NCBI RefSeq assembly: GCF_001953885.1
Contig: NZ_MQUS01000010.1
Location: forward strand, 226,111 to 290,110
Direction of reading: 5' to 3'
From: Streptomyces sp. IMTB 2501
Lineage (GTDB): Bacteria; Actinomycetota; Actinomycetes; Streptomycetales; Streptomycetaceae
Length of the DNA: 64,000 nt
Positions within the stretch are counted from its first letter, which is position 1; every line of letters starts with the position of its first letter. Both the position numbers and the translations under genes were made by a program. The notes under the pieces are model-generated. The model was not told where the DNA came from. It was given only the letters and a program-made list of their open reading frames with translations, and did no database searches. Below, one piece after another: positions 42,691 to 52,664 of the stretch.

Positions 42691-43365
42691 ATGCACCACC
42701 GAACGGTCGAGGAGCTCATGACCCGGGACGTCGTCCGGGCGCGGCGCGACACGCCGTTCAAGGAGCTCGTCAGACTGCTGGAGGAGAACGACGTCACCGC
42801 CGTACCCGTGGTGGACGAACTGGACCGCCCGATGGGCGTGGTGTCCGAGGCCGACCTGCTGCGCAAGAGCGCCGACCAGACCGACCCGTCGGGCCGGACT
42901 CCCCTTCCGCACCTGGAAGCCTGGGAGCGGGCCAAGGCCGAGGGGTCCCGGGCCGAGGAACTGATGTCGGCGCCCGCGGTGTGCGCGCGTCCCGAGTGGA
43001 CCGTGGTCGAGGCCGCCCGCCTGATGGAGAGCCAGCACGTCAAGCGGCTGCCCGTGGTGGACGAGGCGGACCGGCTGCTGGGCATCGTCAGCCGCGGTGA
43101 TCTGCTGCGGATCTTCCTGCGCCGGGACGAGGCGATCCGCGAGGAGATCACCGGTGACCTGCTGCGGCGCGCACTGGGCCTCGATCCGCGGGACGTGACC
43201 GCGGAGGTGCGCGACGGGCGGGTCACCCTCACCGGCACAGTGGAGTACCGAAGCATGATTCCGGTCGTCGAGCAGCTGTGCCGTGGCGTCGACGGGGTGG
43301 TCTCGGTCTCCGGGAACCTCGCCCACCGGACGGACGACACCCTCGACTCACCCACCGGGACGTGA
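42691..43365 (+). CDS. CBS-pair protein with BON-like C-terminal domain
   Basis: A 224-residue protein: TVEELMTRDVVRARRDTPFK ... TAVPVVDELDRPMGVVSEAD, then MSAPAVCARPEWTVVEAARL ... RLPVVDEADRLLGIVSRGDL and a BON-like end (VTAEVRDGRVTLTGTVEYRS ... VDGVVSVSGNL). BON domains tend to bind phospholipid, so a peripheral membrane role for an adenylate sensor is possible. GGGAGG stands six bases before ATG 42691. A partial DosR-like site (GGGGCGAGGGCCCT, about 42639) lies in the divergent promoter region. Confidence 0.88.
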   Translation: MHHRTVEELMTRDVVRARRDTPFKELVRLLEENDVTAVPVVDELDRPMGVVSEADLLRKSADQTDPSGRTPLPHLEAWERAKAEGSRAEELMSAPAVCARPEWTVVEAARLMESQHVKRLPVVDEADRLLGIVSRGDLLRIFLRRDEAIREEITGDLLRRALGLDPRDVTAEVRDGRVTLTGTVEYRSMIPVVEQLCRGVDGVVSVSGNLAHRTDDTLDSPTGT

Positions 43366-43390
43366 GCTCAAGGTCTGAATCCGCCTGGGT

Positions 43391-43672
43391 TCACACGGTC
43401 CGTCCGACGATGTGACGGGACTGGGACGCCGCTATGCCCTGGATGTCGCGTTCGGCGGTGTTCAGCAGTTGATGGGCGAGGTCCTGCATGGCCCTGCCCG
43501 CCGCCAGCTCGTCGCCGATCTCCGGCACGTTCGTGTCCGCCGGATTGCGGTGGGCGTCCCCGTGGCCCGTGAGCGTCGTGGCGCCGGTGTCCAGGACCAC
43601 GTGTGCCTTCGTCGTTCCGTTGTCGTCCTCGAAGAGGTGCAGACGTACGTTCCACTCTCCTGTGTGCGACAT
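43391..43672 (-). CDS. DUF1876-domain protein
   Basis: A 93-residue protein, MSHTGEWNVRLHLFEDDNGT, TKAHVVLDTGATTLTGHGDA, VPEIGDELAAGRAMQDLAHQ: a complete DUF1876 (double-stranded-RNA-binding-like small fold) of unknown function, frequent beside USP and CBS genes in actinobacteria and in DosR-type regulons. AAGGAGAG stands before the ATG. It lies downstream of a USP gene on the same strand, with a weak hairpin between. Confidence 0.87.
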   Translation of the reverse strand: MSHTGEWNVRLHLFEDDNGTTKAHVVLDTGATTLTGHGDAHRNPADTNVPEIGDELAAGRAMQDLAHQLLNTAERDIQGIAASQSRHIVGRTV

Positions 43673-43779
43673 CGCTCTCTCCTTGCCTCGCAGCCGAGTC
43701 CCGCCGAACTCCACAACGTCCATTCGTATGTGACATTCCGTCAGTAGACGCGGGCGAGCTGGACGCGGCGGAACCGGGC

Positions 43780-43805
43780 GGCCGGCCTTCAGCAGGTCGC
43801 CGGCC
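43780..43805 (-). terminator. Weak hairpin between USP and DUF1876 genes
   Basis: GGCCGGC (43780-43786) pairs with GCCGGCC (43799-43805). Seven pairs of G/C with a 12-base loop could attenuate read-through from the USP gene. Confidence 0.35.
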
Positions 43806-43833
43806 GGTCCCCCGGGTCTTCTCACCATAGCCG

Positions 43834-44652
43834 TCACCTCTGGGGGACCACCGCGACAGGGCACGGCGCGTGATGCAGCAGCGCGTGGTTGATCAGGCCC
43901 AGTTGCAGACCCGGATGCCCAAGCCGCCGTCGGGCTCCTACGACCAGCAGATCCGCCGTCGATGCGGCTTCCAGCAGTGCCGGGCGCGCCGGTTTCTCGA
44001 TCAGCAGTCGGCTCACGGAGGCGTCGCGGTACTGAGCCGCTGGACGGCGCAGGGCGTCGTCCAGCACCTGCGCCGGCGGGCGCCGATGGGCTTCCAGGAA
44101 CCACGACGGGGCCTGCGGTGTCGTGTACGCCCCGGACAGTGCGCTCCAGGCGTGCACCGCCACGAGCCGGCACTGCCGCACATGGGCCTCGCGGAGCGCG
44201 AAGTCCACGGCCGTGCCGCTGCCCTCCCCGTCCTCGACACCCACGACGACGTTCCCGAACCGGGCATCACGGTGCTCCACGGTGCCGCGCACCACGACGA
44301 CCGGGCAGTCGGCCCGCGCCGCCACGGCGAGGCCGACCGAGCCCAGGAGCATGTCGTCGAGGTCTCCAGACCCTCTGCACCCCAGGACCAGCGCGAAGGC
44401 ATTGCGTCCGATGTCGATCAGGGCGGAGGCCGCGTCCTCGTGCGACACCTCACTGGACAACGGGACCGCGGGAGCCCGCTTCCCGGCACGTGCCGAGGCG
44501 GCGCTGATCACCGCGGATGCCTCACGCTCACCGGCCGCCGCGCACAGAAGCTGGAGCAGGACGCCATGCCAGGCAGCCTCGTCGGCGGCCCAGTCGACCG
44601 CCTCAAGGCTCCCCTCGGATCCGTCGACACCCACCACCAGGGGAATCGCCAC
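43834..44652 (-). CDS. Universal stress protein, tandem UspA domains
   Basis: A 272-residue double-UspA protein from GTG 44652 (VAIPLVVGVDGSEGSLEAVD); AGGAG stands eight bases upstream and ATG 44670 is the alternative. Domain 1 keeps the GCRGSGDLDDMLLGSV loop; domain 2 begins VVVGVEDGEGSGTAVDFA and ends LINHALLHHAPCPVAVVPQR. It is shorter than its paralogues in the linker. It diverges from a zinc alcohol dehydrogenase gene. Confidence 0.88.
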   Translation of the reverse strand: MAIPLVVGVDGSEGSLEAVDWAADEAAWHGVLLQLLCAAAGEREASAVISAASARAGKRAPAVPLSSEVSHEDAASALIDIGRNAFALVLGCRGSGDLDDMLLGSVGLAVAARADCPVVVVRGTVEHRDARFGNVVVGVEDGEGSGTAVDFALREAHVRQCRLVAVHAWSALSGAYTTPQAPSWFLEAHRRPPAQVLDDALRRPAAQYRDASVSRLLIEKPARPALLEAASTADLLVVGARRRLGHPGLQLGLINHALLHHAPCPVAVVPQR

Positions 44653-44868
44653 CGCCCGGTCTCCTCTCATCCCGTACGCGGGCGACGCCGGGCCCGGCCA
44701 CTCGGTCGCACCGTTCACCTTCATGTCCGGGTTCCATGTCCAGCTTCGTACGAGACGGAGGCCGCCGCCACGCAATCAGTCGGCACCCTGGCCTCGACGA
44801 CGGCGCACGGGCCGCCGTGTTGCCCGGAAGCACAGCGGGGGTGACCGTGGAGGTGGGGGAGCGAGGGA

Positions 44869-45906
44869 GTGAGTACCGTGCGAGCGCTCGTCTACCACGG
44901 CCCGGCACAGACCTCCTGGGACACCGTCCCGGACCCTGTGATCGAAGAGCCCACCGACGCGATCGTGCGTATCGACGCCACCACCGTCTGCGGCAGTGAT
45001 CTGCACATCCGGCAGGGAGACTTTCCCGAGGTGAAGCCGGGGACGGTCCTCGGCCACGAGGCCGTCGGCGAGGTCGTGGAAATCGGCGGCGAAGTCCACC
45101 ACCTGCGCCCCGGCGACCAAGTGATCGTGTCGTCCGTCTCGGCCTGCGGCGATTGCCGGGAGTGCCGTGACGCCATGTACGGGCAGTGCCGCGGAGGCGG
45201 CGGATGGATCCTGGGGAACCTGATCAACGGGACCCAGGCCGAGTTGGTGCGGGTGCCCTTCGCCGACCACTCCACCACCCGGCGTCCCTCGGACCTCCCA
45301 CTCGACGACGCGGTGCTGCTCGCGGAACTCCTCCCGACCGCCTACGAGGTCGGAGTGCGGAACGGACATGTGTGCCCGGGAGACACCGTCGTGGTGGTGG
45401 GCGCGGGCCCCGTCGGTCTCGCCGTCGTCATCGTCGCGCGGCTCTACTCGCCCCGCCGGATCATCGCCGTCGATCTGGCCTCCGCCCGGCTGGAGACCGC
45501 CGCCCGTCTGGGGGTGGATGCCGCCGAATCGCCGGGGAAGATGATCGCCGACCTGGCCGAGGGGCCGGGCGCCGACGTGGTCATCGAGGCGTCGGGCGAT
45601 CCGGACGGCTTCGTGCTGTGCACACGCGCCGTCCGCACGGGAGGGCACATCGCCAACATCGGCACGCACGGCAAACCGGCGACGCTCCATCTCGAGTCCC
45701 TGTGGCGCAAGAACGTGACGATCAGCATGGGACAGGTCGACACGTCCTCCACCCCCCGGTTGCTGGACCTGATGAGGTTCGGACGCCTGCCCGTCTCCCG
45801 GTTGATCACCCACACCTTCGGCCTCGACCGGATGGAAGACGCCTACGAGGTGTTCGCACACGGCACCACCACGGGCGCCGTCAAAGTCGTGCTCCGTCGC
45901 GACTGA
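44869..45906 (+). CDS. Zinc-dependent alcohol dehydrogenase
   Basis: A 345-residue MDR enzyme with both zinc sites: catalytic Cys and His/Glu in TTVCGSDLH and LGHEAVGE, structural cysteines in SACGDCRECRDAMYGQC, and the Rossmann GAGPVGLAVV. It oxidises or reduces an alcohol/aldehyde pair with NAD(P); by its VRALVYHGP start and GGGGWILGNLINGTQAE stretch it belongs to the threonine/sorbitol-like branch. NADH recycling during oxygen limitation is a reasonable role. GTG 44869 is used; GTG 44878 with GAGGGA nine bases upstream is equally possible. Confidence 0.9.
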   Translation: MSTVRALVYHGPAQTSWDTVPDPVIEEPTDAIVRIDATTVCGSDLHIRQGDFPEVKPGTVLGHEAVGEVVEIGGEVHHLRPGDQVIVSSVSACGDCRECRDAMYGQCRGGGGWILGNLINGTQAELVRVPFADHSTTRRPSDLPLDDAVLLAELLPTAYEVGVRNGHVCPGDTVVVVGAGPVGLAVVIVARLYSPRRIIAVDLASARLETAARLGVDAAESPGKMIADLAEGPGADVVIEASGDPDGFVLCTRAVRTGGHIANIGTHGKPATLHLESLWRKNVTISMGQVDTSSTPRLLDLMRFGRLPVSRLITHTFGLDRMEDAYEVFAHGTTTGAVKVVLRRD

Positions 45907-46051
45907 GCCGCCCGGTAGCGGTGAGCCGCCGACGGTGCTGGAGGTCGAGTCGCGCACCACCTCGCTCGGCGTGGTCGGCACACTGTCCCGTCGCTGTCGT
46001 CCGGGGCACCGGGCGGGTATGTGAAACAGGGCGCGTATGAACAGCGGGCGC

Positions 46052-46327
46052 TCACGGCGCTGAGCCGGTCCCGTCCTTCGATCTCTCGACCAGGAACCGC
46101 GAGGCAGCCGACAGCGTGGTCAGTTCCGGGTAGTCCTCCTCATCGATACGGATTCCCGTGCGCTCGGACAGCAGCTCCACCAGGCTGAGGAAATCGAGGG
46201 AATCCAGTTCGAGGACGTCGCGGAACTTGTCGTCCGGTTCGACCCGAGTGAAGTCGGCGTCGGGGATGATCTGAGCGATGGACTCCTTGACCACGGACAG
46301 AGCTTCCGCGTTGTTCAGAGGCTTCAT
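46052..46327 (-). CDS. Acyl carrier protein at the end of the pyruvate dehydrogenase operon
   Basis: A 91-residue ACP with the phosphopantetheine site Ser43 in LELDSLDFLSLVELL and the usual four-helix pattern (VVKESIAQIIPDADF at the start). The ATG lies five bases after the E2 stop, so it belongs to the acs-pdh operon. No fatty-acid or polyketide genes are nearby. An ACP beside an E2 could carry the octanoyl group that becomes lipoate; that is inference. A GTG at 46336 would overlap the E2 stop. Confidence 0.88.
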   Translation of the reverse strand: MKPLNNAEALSVVKESIAQIIPDADFTRVEPDDKFRDVLELDSLDFLSLVELLSERTGIRIDEEDYPELTTLSAASRFLVERSKDGTGSAP

Positions 46328-46332
46328 CTGAT

Positions 46333-47787
46333 TCACAGCTCCTCCGGTTTCTGCAGCAGTCGGTCGACCGCTGTGAGGTAGCGCGCCCCTACGGCGCCGT
46401 CCGTGGCCCGGTGGTCGGCGGCCAGGGTCGCGGTCACCACCGGACGCACGCCGAGCATGCCGCCGGTGGCCCACGGCCGTTCGACGACCGCGCCGAAGCC
46501 GACCAGGGCCACCTGGGGCGGATGGATGACACCGAACACCGTCTCCACGCCCTGGTCGCCCAGACTGGTGACGGTCAGGGTGGCGCCAGTCGTGTCGCTG
46601 CTCCGCAGCCGTCCCCGCCGGGCGCGCTGGACCAGATCCTTGAGGCGGGCCATGAGGGCGTCGGGCGGCAACGTGTCGGCGCGGTGGATGACCGGCGCGA
46701 GCAGTCCGCCCTGCCGGAGCGACACCGCGACACCCACATTGACCTCGGCGGCGGGGACGAACCCGCCGTTCTGCCAGTAGCCGTTGAGGCCCGGCACCTC
46801 GCGTACCGCCACCGCGGCGGCCTTCAGCAGCAGGGCCGCGGGCACGAGGCGGTCGGCGGGCGAACGGCCGCGGTTGATCCGGTGCAGCCACTCCTCGGCC
46901 GCCGTGAGGTCGATGGTGGTGGACAGGTAGTAGTGCGGGATCTCCCGCTTGGAGCGGCTCATGAGGTCGGCGATGACACGGCGCATGGCGTCCGTGCGCT
47001 CTTCCGGGCGGCTGTCGGTCGGTTCGGCTGCACGCGTACGTCGTTCGCCGTCCTCTCGGCGCCGAACCGGTCGCTCGGGTTCATCTCCTGCGGCGCGTGC
47101 GTGCACGGCCGCGTGCACGTCCGTCGCTCGCACCGCCCCGCCCTCTCCGGTGCCCCGTACCGCCGTCAGGTCGATGCCGAGATCACCGGCGAGGCGTCGT
47201 GCGTACGGGGTGGCCCGCACCCTGGGCGTGAGCGGCGGCGCAGCGTGCTCCACGTCGGCGCGGGTGATCCGTCCGCCCGGCCCGGTGCCGTGCAGTGCCG
47301 TCAGGTCGACGCCCCTCAGCTCCGCCAGGTGCCGCACGAGCGGTCCGAGGGCTGGCTCGGTCCCGGCGGATACTTCCAGCGGCGGGTGCGCGGGGTTGCC
47401 CGTCGCCCGTGCGGGCTGCCCGGACACCTCCTCCCGGGTTGCCGTGCGTGCAGGCTCCTGGACCGTCTTCGGTCCGCGGACAGCCTTACGGCGCGGCTTC
47501 TCATGTTCGTGTCGGGCGGCTGTTTCCACCACCGTCCGCATGCCGGGTGCCGCCTCGCCCTCGATCACCGCGAGCGGTGTCCCCACCGGCACCCGGGTCC
47601 CCGGCACGACGAGCAGCCGTCCCACGGTCCCGGACGCGAAGCACTCGACCTCGATGGCCGCCTTGTCGGTTTCCACGACCGCCACGACGTCACCCTTGTG
47701 CACCCGGTCCCCGGGGCTCACGAGCCACTCCTGCAGGACTCCCTCGGCCATGTCCGCGCCGAGTGACGGCATGGTGAACGCGGTCAT
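46333..47787 (-). CDS. Dihydrolipoamide acyltransferase (E2) with two subunit-binding domains
   Basis: A 484-residue E2. One lipoyl domain (1-80) has Lys42 in VETDKAAIEV. After a charged linker come two peripheral-subunit-binding domains, each of the LRGVDLTALHGTGPGGRITR type (near residues 150 and 195), where most E2s have one. The catalytic domain ends with ADHRATDGAVGARYL, holding the CoA-transfer His and Asp. It passes the acetyl group from E1 to CoA. It follows E1-beta with one base between stop and ATG. No E3 gene is in the operon. Confidence 0.92.
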   Translation of the reverse strand: MTAFTMPSLGADMAEGVLQEWLVSPGDRVHKGDVVAVVETDKAAIEVECFASGTVGRLLVVPGTRVPVGTPLAVIEGEAAPGMRTVVETAARHEHEKPRRKAVRGPKTVQEPARTATREEVSGQPARATGNPAHPPLEVSAGTEPALGPLVRHLAELRGVDLTALHGTGPGGRITRADVEHAAPPLTPRVRATPYARRLAGDLGIDLTAVRGTGEGGAVRATDVHAAVHARAAGDEPERPVRRREDGERRTRAAEPTDSRPEERTDAMRRVIADLMSRSKREIPHYYLSTTIDLTAAEEWLHRINRGRSPADRLVPAALLLKAAAVAVREVPGLNGYWQNGGFVPAAEVNVGVAVSLRQGGLLAPVIHRADTLPPDALMARLKDLVQRARRGRLRSSDTTGATLTVTSLGDQGVETVFGVIHPPQVALVGFGAVVERPWATGGMLGVRPVVTATLAADHRATDGAVGARYLTAVDRLLQKPEEL

Positions 47788-47788
47788 C

Positions 47789-48868
47789 TCAGCCCGACCT
47801 TCCGGTGACCGGCCGCCGTTCCGCCTCGTCGGCTCCGGTCGGCGCGGGCTCGCCGACCGCGCGGCGCGCGGCTGCGACGATTCCGTCGGCGTGGGGCAGC
47901 GCGGCCTGCTCCAGTCTGCGCGCGTACGGCATGGGTACCTCGGCACTGCACACCCGCTCGACGGGGGCGTCGAGGTCGTAGAAGTGCTGTTCGGTGAGGC
48001 GTGCGGAGATCTCCGCGGCGAGGCTGCCGGTGCGCCAGCCCTCGTCGACGACGACGGCACGGTGCGTGCGCGCCACTGATGCGCCGATGGTGGTGTCGTC
48101 CAGCGGGCGCAGGGTGCGCAGGTCGACGACCTCGGCGCTGATGCCGCCACTCGCCAGGTCGTCGGCCGCGGCCAGTGCTTTGGGCAGCGAGCCGCCGTAG
48201 GTGATCAGGGAGACGTCCGTGCCGGGTCGGCGGACAGCCGCGTGATCGATGTCGACCGGGCCTGCGTCGGCGGGCAGCTCGCCCGACACGTTGTACAGGC
48301 TGCCGTGCTCGAAGATCAGCACGGGGTCGGGGTCGGCGAGCGCAGGGGCCAGCATGTACCGGGCGTCGGTGAGTGTCGCCGGGGCCAGGACCCGCAGGCC
48401 GGGGATGTGGGCGTACCAGCCCTCCAGGCTGTGCGAGTGCTGGGCCGCGAGCTGGCGTCCCGCGCCCGTGGTCATCCGGATCACGATCGGCACGGGCAGC
48501 TGGCCGCCCGACATGTGCAGCAGGGTCGCCGCGTTGTTGAGGATCTGGTCCAGGGCCAGCAGGCTGAAGTTGACCGTCATGATCTCGACGATCGGTCGCA
48601 TGCCCGCCAGGGCCGCGCCGATACCCGCGCCGACGAACGCCGACTCCGACAACGGGGCGTCCCTGATCCGTTCGGGGCCGAACTCCTCCAGCAGGCCGAG
48701 GGTGACGCCGAAGCAGCCGCCGTACCGGCCCACGTCCTCGCCCATCAGGAACACCCGTTCGTCCGTGTGGAGCGCCTCGCGCAGGGCCTCGCGCATGGCC
48801 TCCCGGTAGGTCGTCTTCCGGTCGGAGGGGGCGGCGGGCTCGGCGCTGCGGGTGTGGGTCGCGGTCAT
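47789..48868 (-). CDS. Pyruvate dehydrogenase E1 component, beta subunit
   Basis: A 359-residue transketolase-like beta subunit: TTYREAMREALREAL, VFLMGEDVGRYGG, DAPLSESAFVGAGIGAALAG, MTTGAGRQLAAQHSHSLEGW and the C-terminal TYGGSLPKALAAADDLA with VVDLRTLRPLD. With E1-alpha it decarboxylates a 2-oxo acid (pyruvate most likely; acetoin or branched-chain substrates remain possible) and loads the lipoyl group. It overlaps E1-alpha by four bases (ATGA). Confidence 0.92.
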   Translation of the reverse strand: MTATHTRSAEPAAPSDRKTTYREAMREALREALHTDERVFLMGEDVGRYGGCFGVTLGLLEEFGPERIRDAPLSESAFVGAGIGAALAGMRPIVEIMTVNFSLLALDQILNNAATLLHMSGGQLPVPIVIRMTTGAGRQLAAQHSHSLEGWYAHIPGLRVLAPATLTDARYMLAPALADPDPVLIFEHGSLYNVSGELPADAGPVDIDHAAVRRPGTDVSLITYGGSLPKALAAADDLASGGISAEVVDLRTLRPLDDTTIGASVARTHRAVVVDEGWRTGSLAAEISARLTEQHFYDLDAPVERVCSAEVPMPYARRLEQAALPHADGIVAAARRAVGEPAPTGADEAERRPVTGRSG

Positions 48869-49886
48869 GGCCGGCTCGCCTCCACCGGGCTGGTGACGTA
48901 CTTCAGCAGGTCCTCTACGGGCTCTTCGGGAGCCTGTTCGGCCGCCTCGACGGCCTGGTCGATCTCGGCGGCCAGGCGATCCTCCATGGCGGTACGGGCC
49001 TTGTCGGACAGCTCCTTCGCCTCCCGCAGCCGCCGGGCGAGGCCCTCGACCGGGTCGCGCTCCTTCCAGTGCTCGATCTCGGCCTTGTCGCGGTAACGGT
49101 CGGCGTCGTACATGGAGTGGGCGCGGAAGCGGTACGTGCGCATCTCCAGGAAGTGCGGCCCGCCCCCGGCACGCACGCCTTCGGCCGCCCGTCGGGCCGC
49201 GCCCTCGACGGCGAACACGTCCATGCCGTCGACGGCCCAGGAGACCATGCCGTACCCGGCCGCGCGCAGCGCGAGGTCGGTCTGGGCCTGATGACGGGCC
49301 AAGGCCGTGCCCATCGCGTACAGGTTGTTCTCACAGACCAACAGCAGGGGTAGCCCCCAGAGGGCGGAGAGGTTGGCGGTCTCGTGGAACTCGCCCTCGG
49401 CGAAGGCGCCGTCGCCGAAGAAGCAGCAGGTGACCCGGCCCCGGCCGGTCAAGTGGTCGGCGAGGGCGAGGCCGGCCGCGAGGGGGAGCCCGCCGCCGAC
49501 GATCGCGTTGCCGCCGTAGAAGCGGCGCCCGGCGTCGAAGAGGTGCATCGAGCCGCCACGGCCCCGGCTGCAGCCGGTGACCTTGCCGAACATCTCCGCC
49601 ATGATCGCCTCGGCCGGAACCCCGCGGGCGAGGGCGTGGCCGTGTTCGCGGTACGTCGACACGACTGCGTCGTCGTCCGTGAGCGCCTCGTTGACGCCGA
49701 CGGCCACGGCCTCCTCACCGATGTAGAGGTGCATGAAACCCCGGATGCGCGCCGCGCTGTACAGCTCCACGCAGCGTTCCTCGAACCGGCGGACGCGCAG
49801 CATCGCCTCCAGCAGGGCCAGGCGGTGCGCGGCCTGACGGTTCGGCCGAGCCGCGGGCCGCGGTGTGCGCGGGGTATGTGTGGTGG

Positions 49887-49890
<4 letters not shown>
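48865..49890 (-). CDS. Pyruvate dehydrogenase E1 component, alpha subunit
   Basis: A 341-residue TPP-binding subunit: RRFEERCVELYSAARIRGF, HLYIGEEAVAVGV, TYREHGHALARG, GRGGSMHLFD and the TPP motif GDGAFAEGEFHETANLSALW ending LVCENN. The phosphorylation-loop-like YRFRAHSMYDADRYR is kept. It overlaps both neighbours by four bases, so acs, E1-alpha and E1-beta should be translated in a coupled way. Confidence 0.92.
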
Positions 49891-51719
<1,829 letters not shown>

Positions 51720-51780
51720 GCCGCCCCCTCCTTCCTTGGGGCCTTCTTCGACGATCCGCCCGGCCCACCCCGTGCGCACT

Positions 51781-51794
51781 GGGTCGAACGGCCC
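51781..51794. promoter_or_regulatory. DosR-like box upstream of acetyl-CoA synthetase operon
   Basis: GGGTCGAACGGCCC differs from the reference motif at one base. It lies 62 bases before the acsA ATG and 85 bases before the divergent MBL-like gene, and could serve either. Confidence 0.55.
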
Positions 51795-51879
51795 GAGTAT
51801 CCGGCCGGACGGCTCAGGCCCACGGCCGGCCGCCTGCCTGAGACGATGACCGGGGCACGCTTTCCGGGAGGTGACCCGT

Positions 51880-52509
51880 ATGGCGTCTCGGCTGCGGCTC
51901 ACACTGCTGGGCGTGGGCGCGATGGCCTCCCCGCGTTTCGCACCGGCCGGCCTCCTGGTCGTCTGCGGACGCCATCGCGTCGCGTTCGACGGCGGCCCGG
52001 GGGCGGAGCCGCCCGAGGGCCGGCTGGACGCCTGGCTCGTCACCGATGAGCACGCCGAACTCCGCTCCGCCCTGCGGTGTCTCGCCACCGAGCGCGGGCT
52101 GGTGCCGCACATGGCGGACGCGGACCTCGGCGAGCTGCGCATCCGTGCACTGCCGGTCGCGCACACCTCCCATCCCACCTGCGGATATCGCATCGAGGCA
52201 GAGCCGGGGACCGCTGTGTGGGCACCGGAGTTCTGGACCTTCCCGGCCTGGGCGGCGGACGCGGACCTGATGTTCGCCGAAGCCTCGGGCTGGGACCGTC
52301 CCATCCGCTTCCGCGGTGGAGTGGGCGGGCACGCTCCCGTGCGTGACGTCGGCGCCGAAGCGGCACGGAGCCGGGTCGGACGCCTGGTCTACGCGCACAT
52401 CGGCCGCCCCTGTCTGCGGGCGATGGACGCGGGTCTGACGCCCGAGTACGGGGAGTGGGGCCGGGAGGGTCACACGTACCTCCTCTTCCCGAACCGCCGA
52501 GCGCGCTGA
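51880..52509 (+). CDS. Metallo-beta-lactamase-fold-like hydrolase
   Basis: A 209-residue protein: LRLTLLGVGAMASPRFAPAG, LVVCGRHRVAFDGGPG, LDAWLVTDEHAELR, VAHTSHPTCGYRIE, WAPEFWTF, VGRLVYAHIGRPCLRAMDAG. The order of strands and the His/Asp points resembles MBL-fold hydrolases of the PhnP/arylsulfatase-like group, but the HxHxDH motif reads TDEHAEL, so the metal site is reduced. GGGAGGT stands seven bases before ATG 51880. It precedes the hydrogenase operon by 155 bases and may or may not be part of it. Confidence 0.6.
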   Translation: MASRLRLTLLGVGAMASPRFAPAGLLVVCGRHRVAFDGGPGAEPPEGRLDAWLVTDEHAELRSALRCLATERGLVPHMADADLGELRIRALPVAHTSHPTCGYRIEAEPGTAVWAPEFWTFPAWAADADLMFAEASGWDRPIRFRGGVGGHAPVRDVGAEAARSRVGRLVYAHIGRPCLRAMDAGLTPEYGEWGREGHTYLLFPNRRAR

Positions 52510-52534
52510 TCATCGTCGTATCGACCAGGTCAAG

Positions 52535-52549
52535 GGGACCAATGGACCC
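52535..52549. promoter_or_regulatory. DosR-like box upstream of hydrogenase operon
   Basis: GGGACCAATGGACCC is an imperfect palindrome with the mycobacterial-type GGGAC/GACCC arms, 116 bases before the first hydrogenase gene. A weaker GGGCCTGAAAGGAC lies at 52608. Confidence 0.5.
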
Positions 52550-52664
52550 GACACGTGCCCGTGTGGCTCTGTCGGCGCTCCGACGATGCCGGAAACGCTG
52601 TGGTCATGGGCCTGAAAGGACGGTAGGGATCAACGTGCCGTCCGCAGCGCTGTGGAGGTCGGTC

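Noticed and set aside
51880..52509. Counting the MBL-like gene as part of the hydrogenase operon
   Set aside because: A 155-base gap with its own DosR-like box separates it from the first hydrogenase gene.
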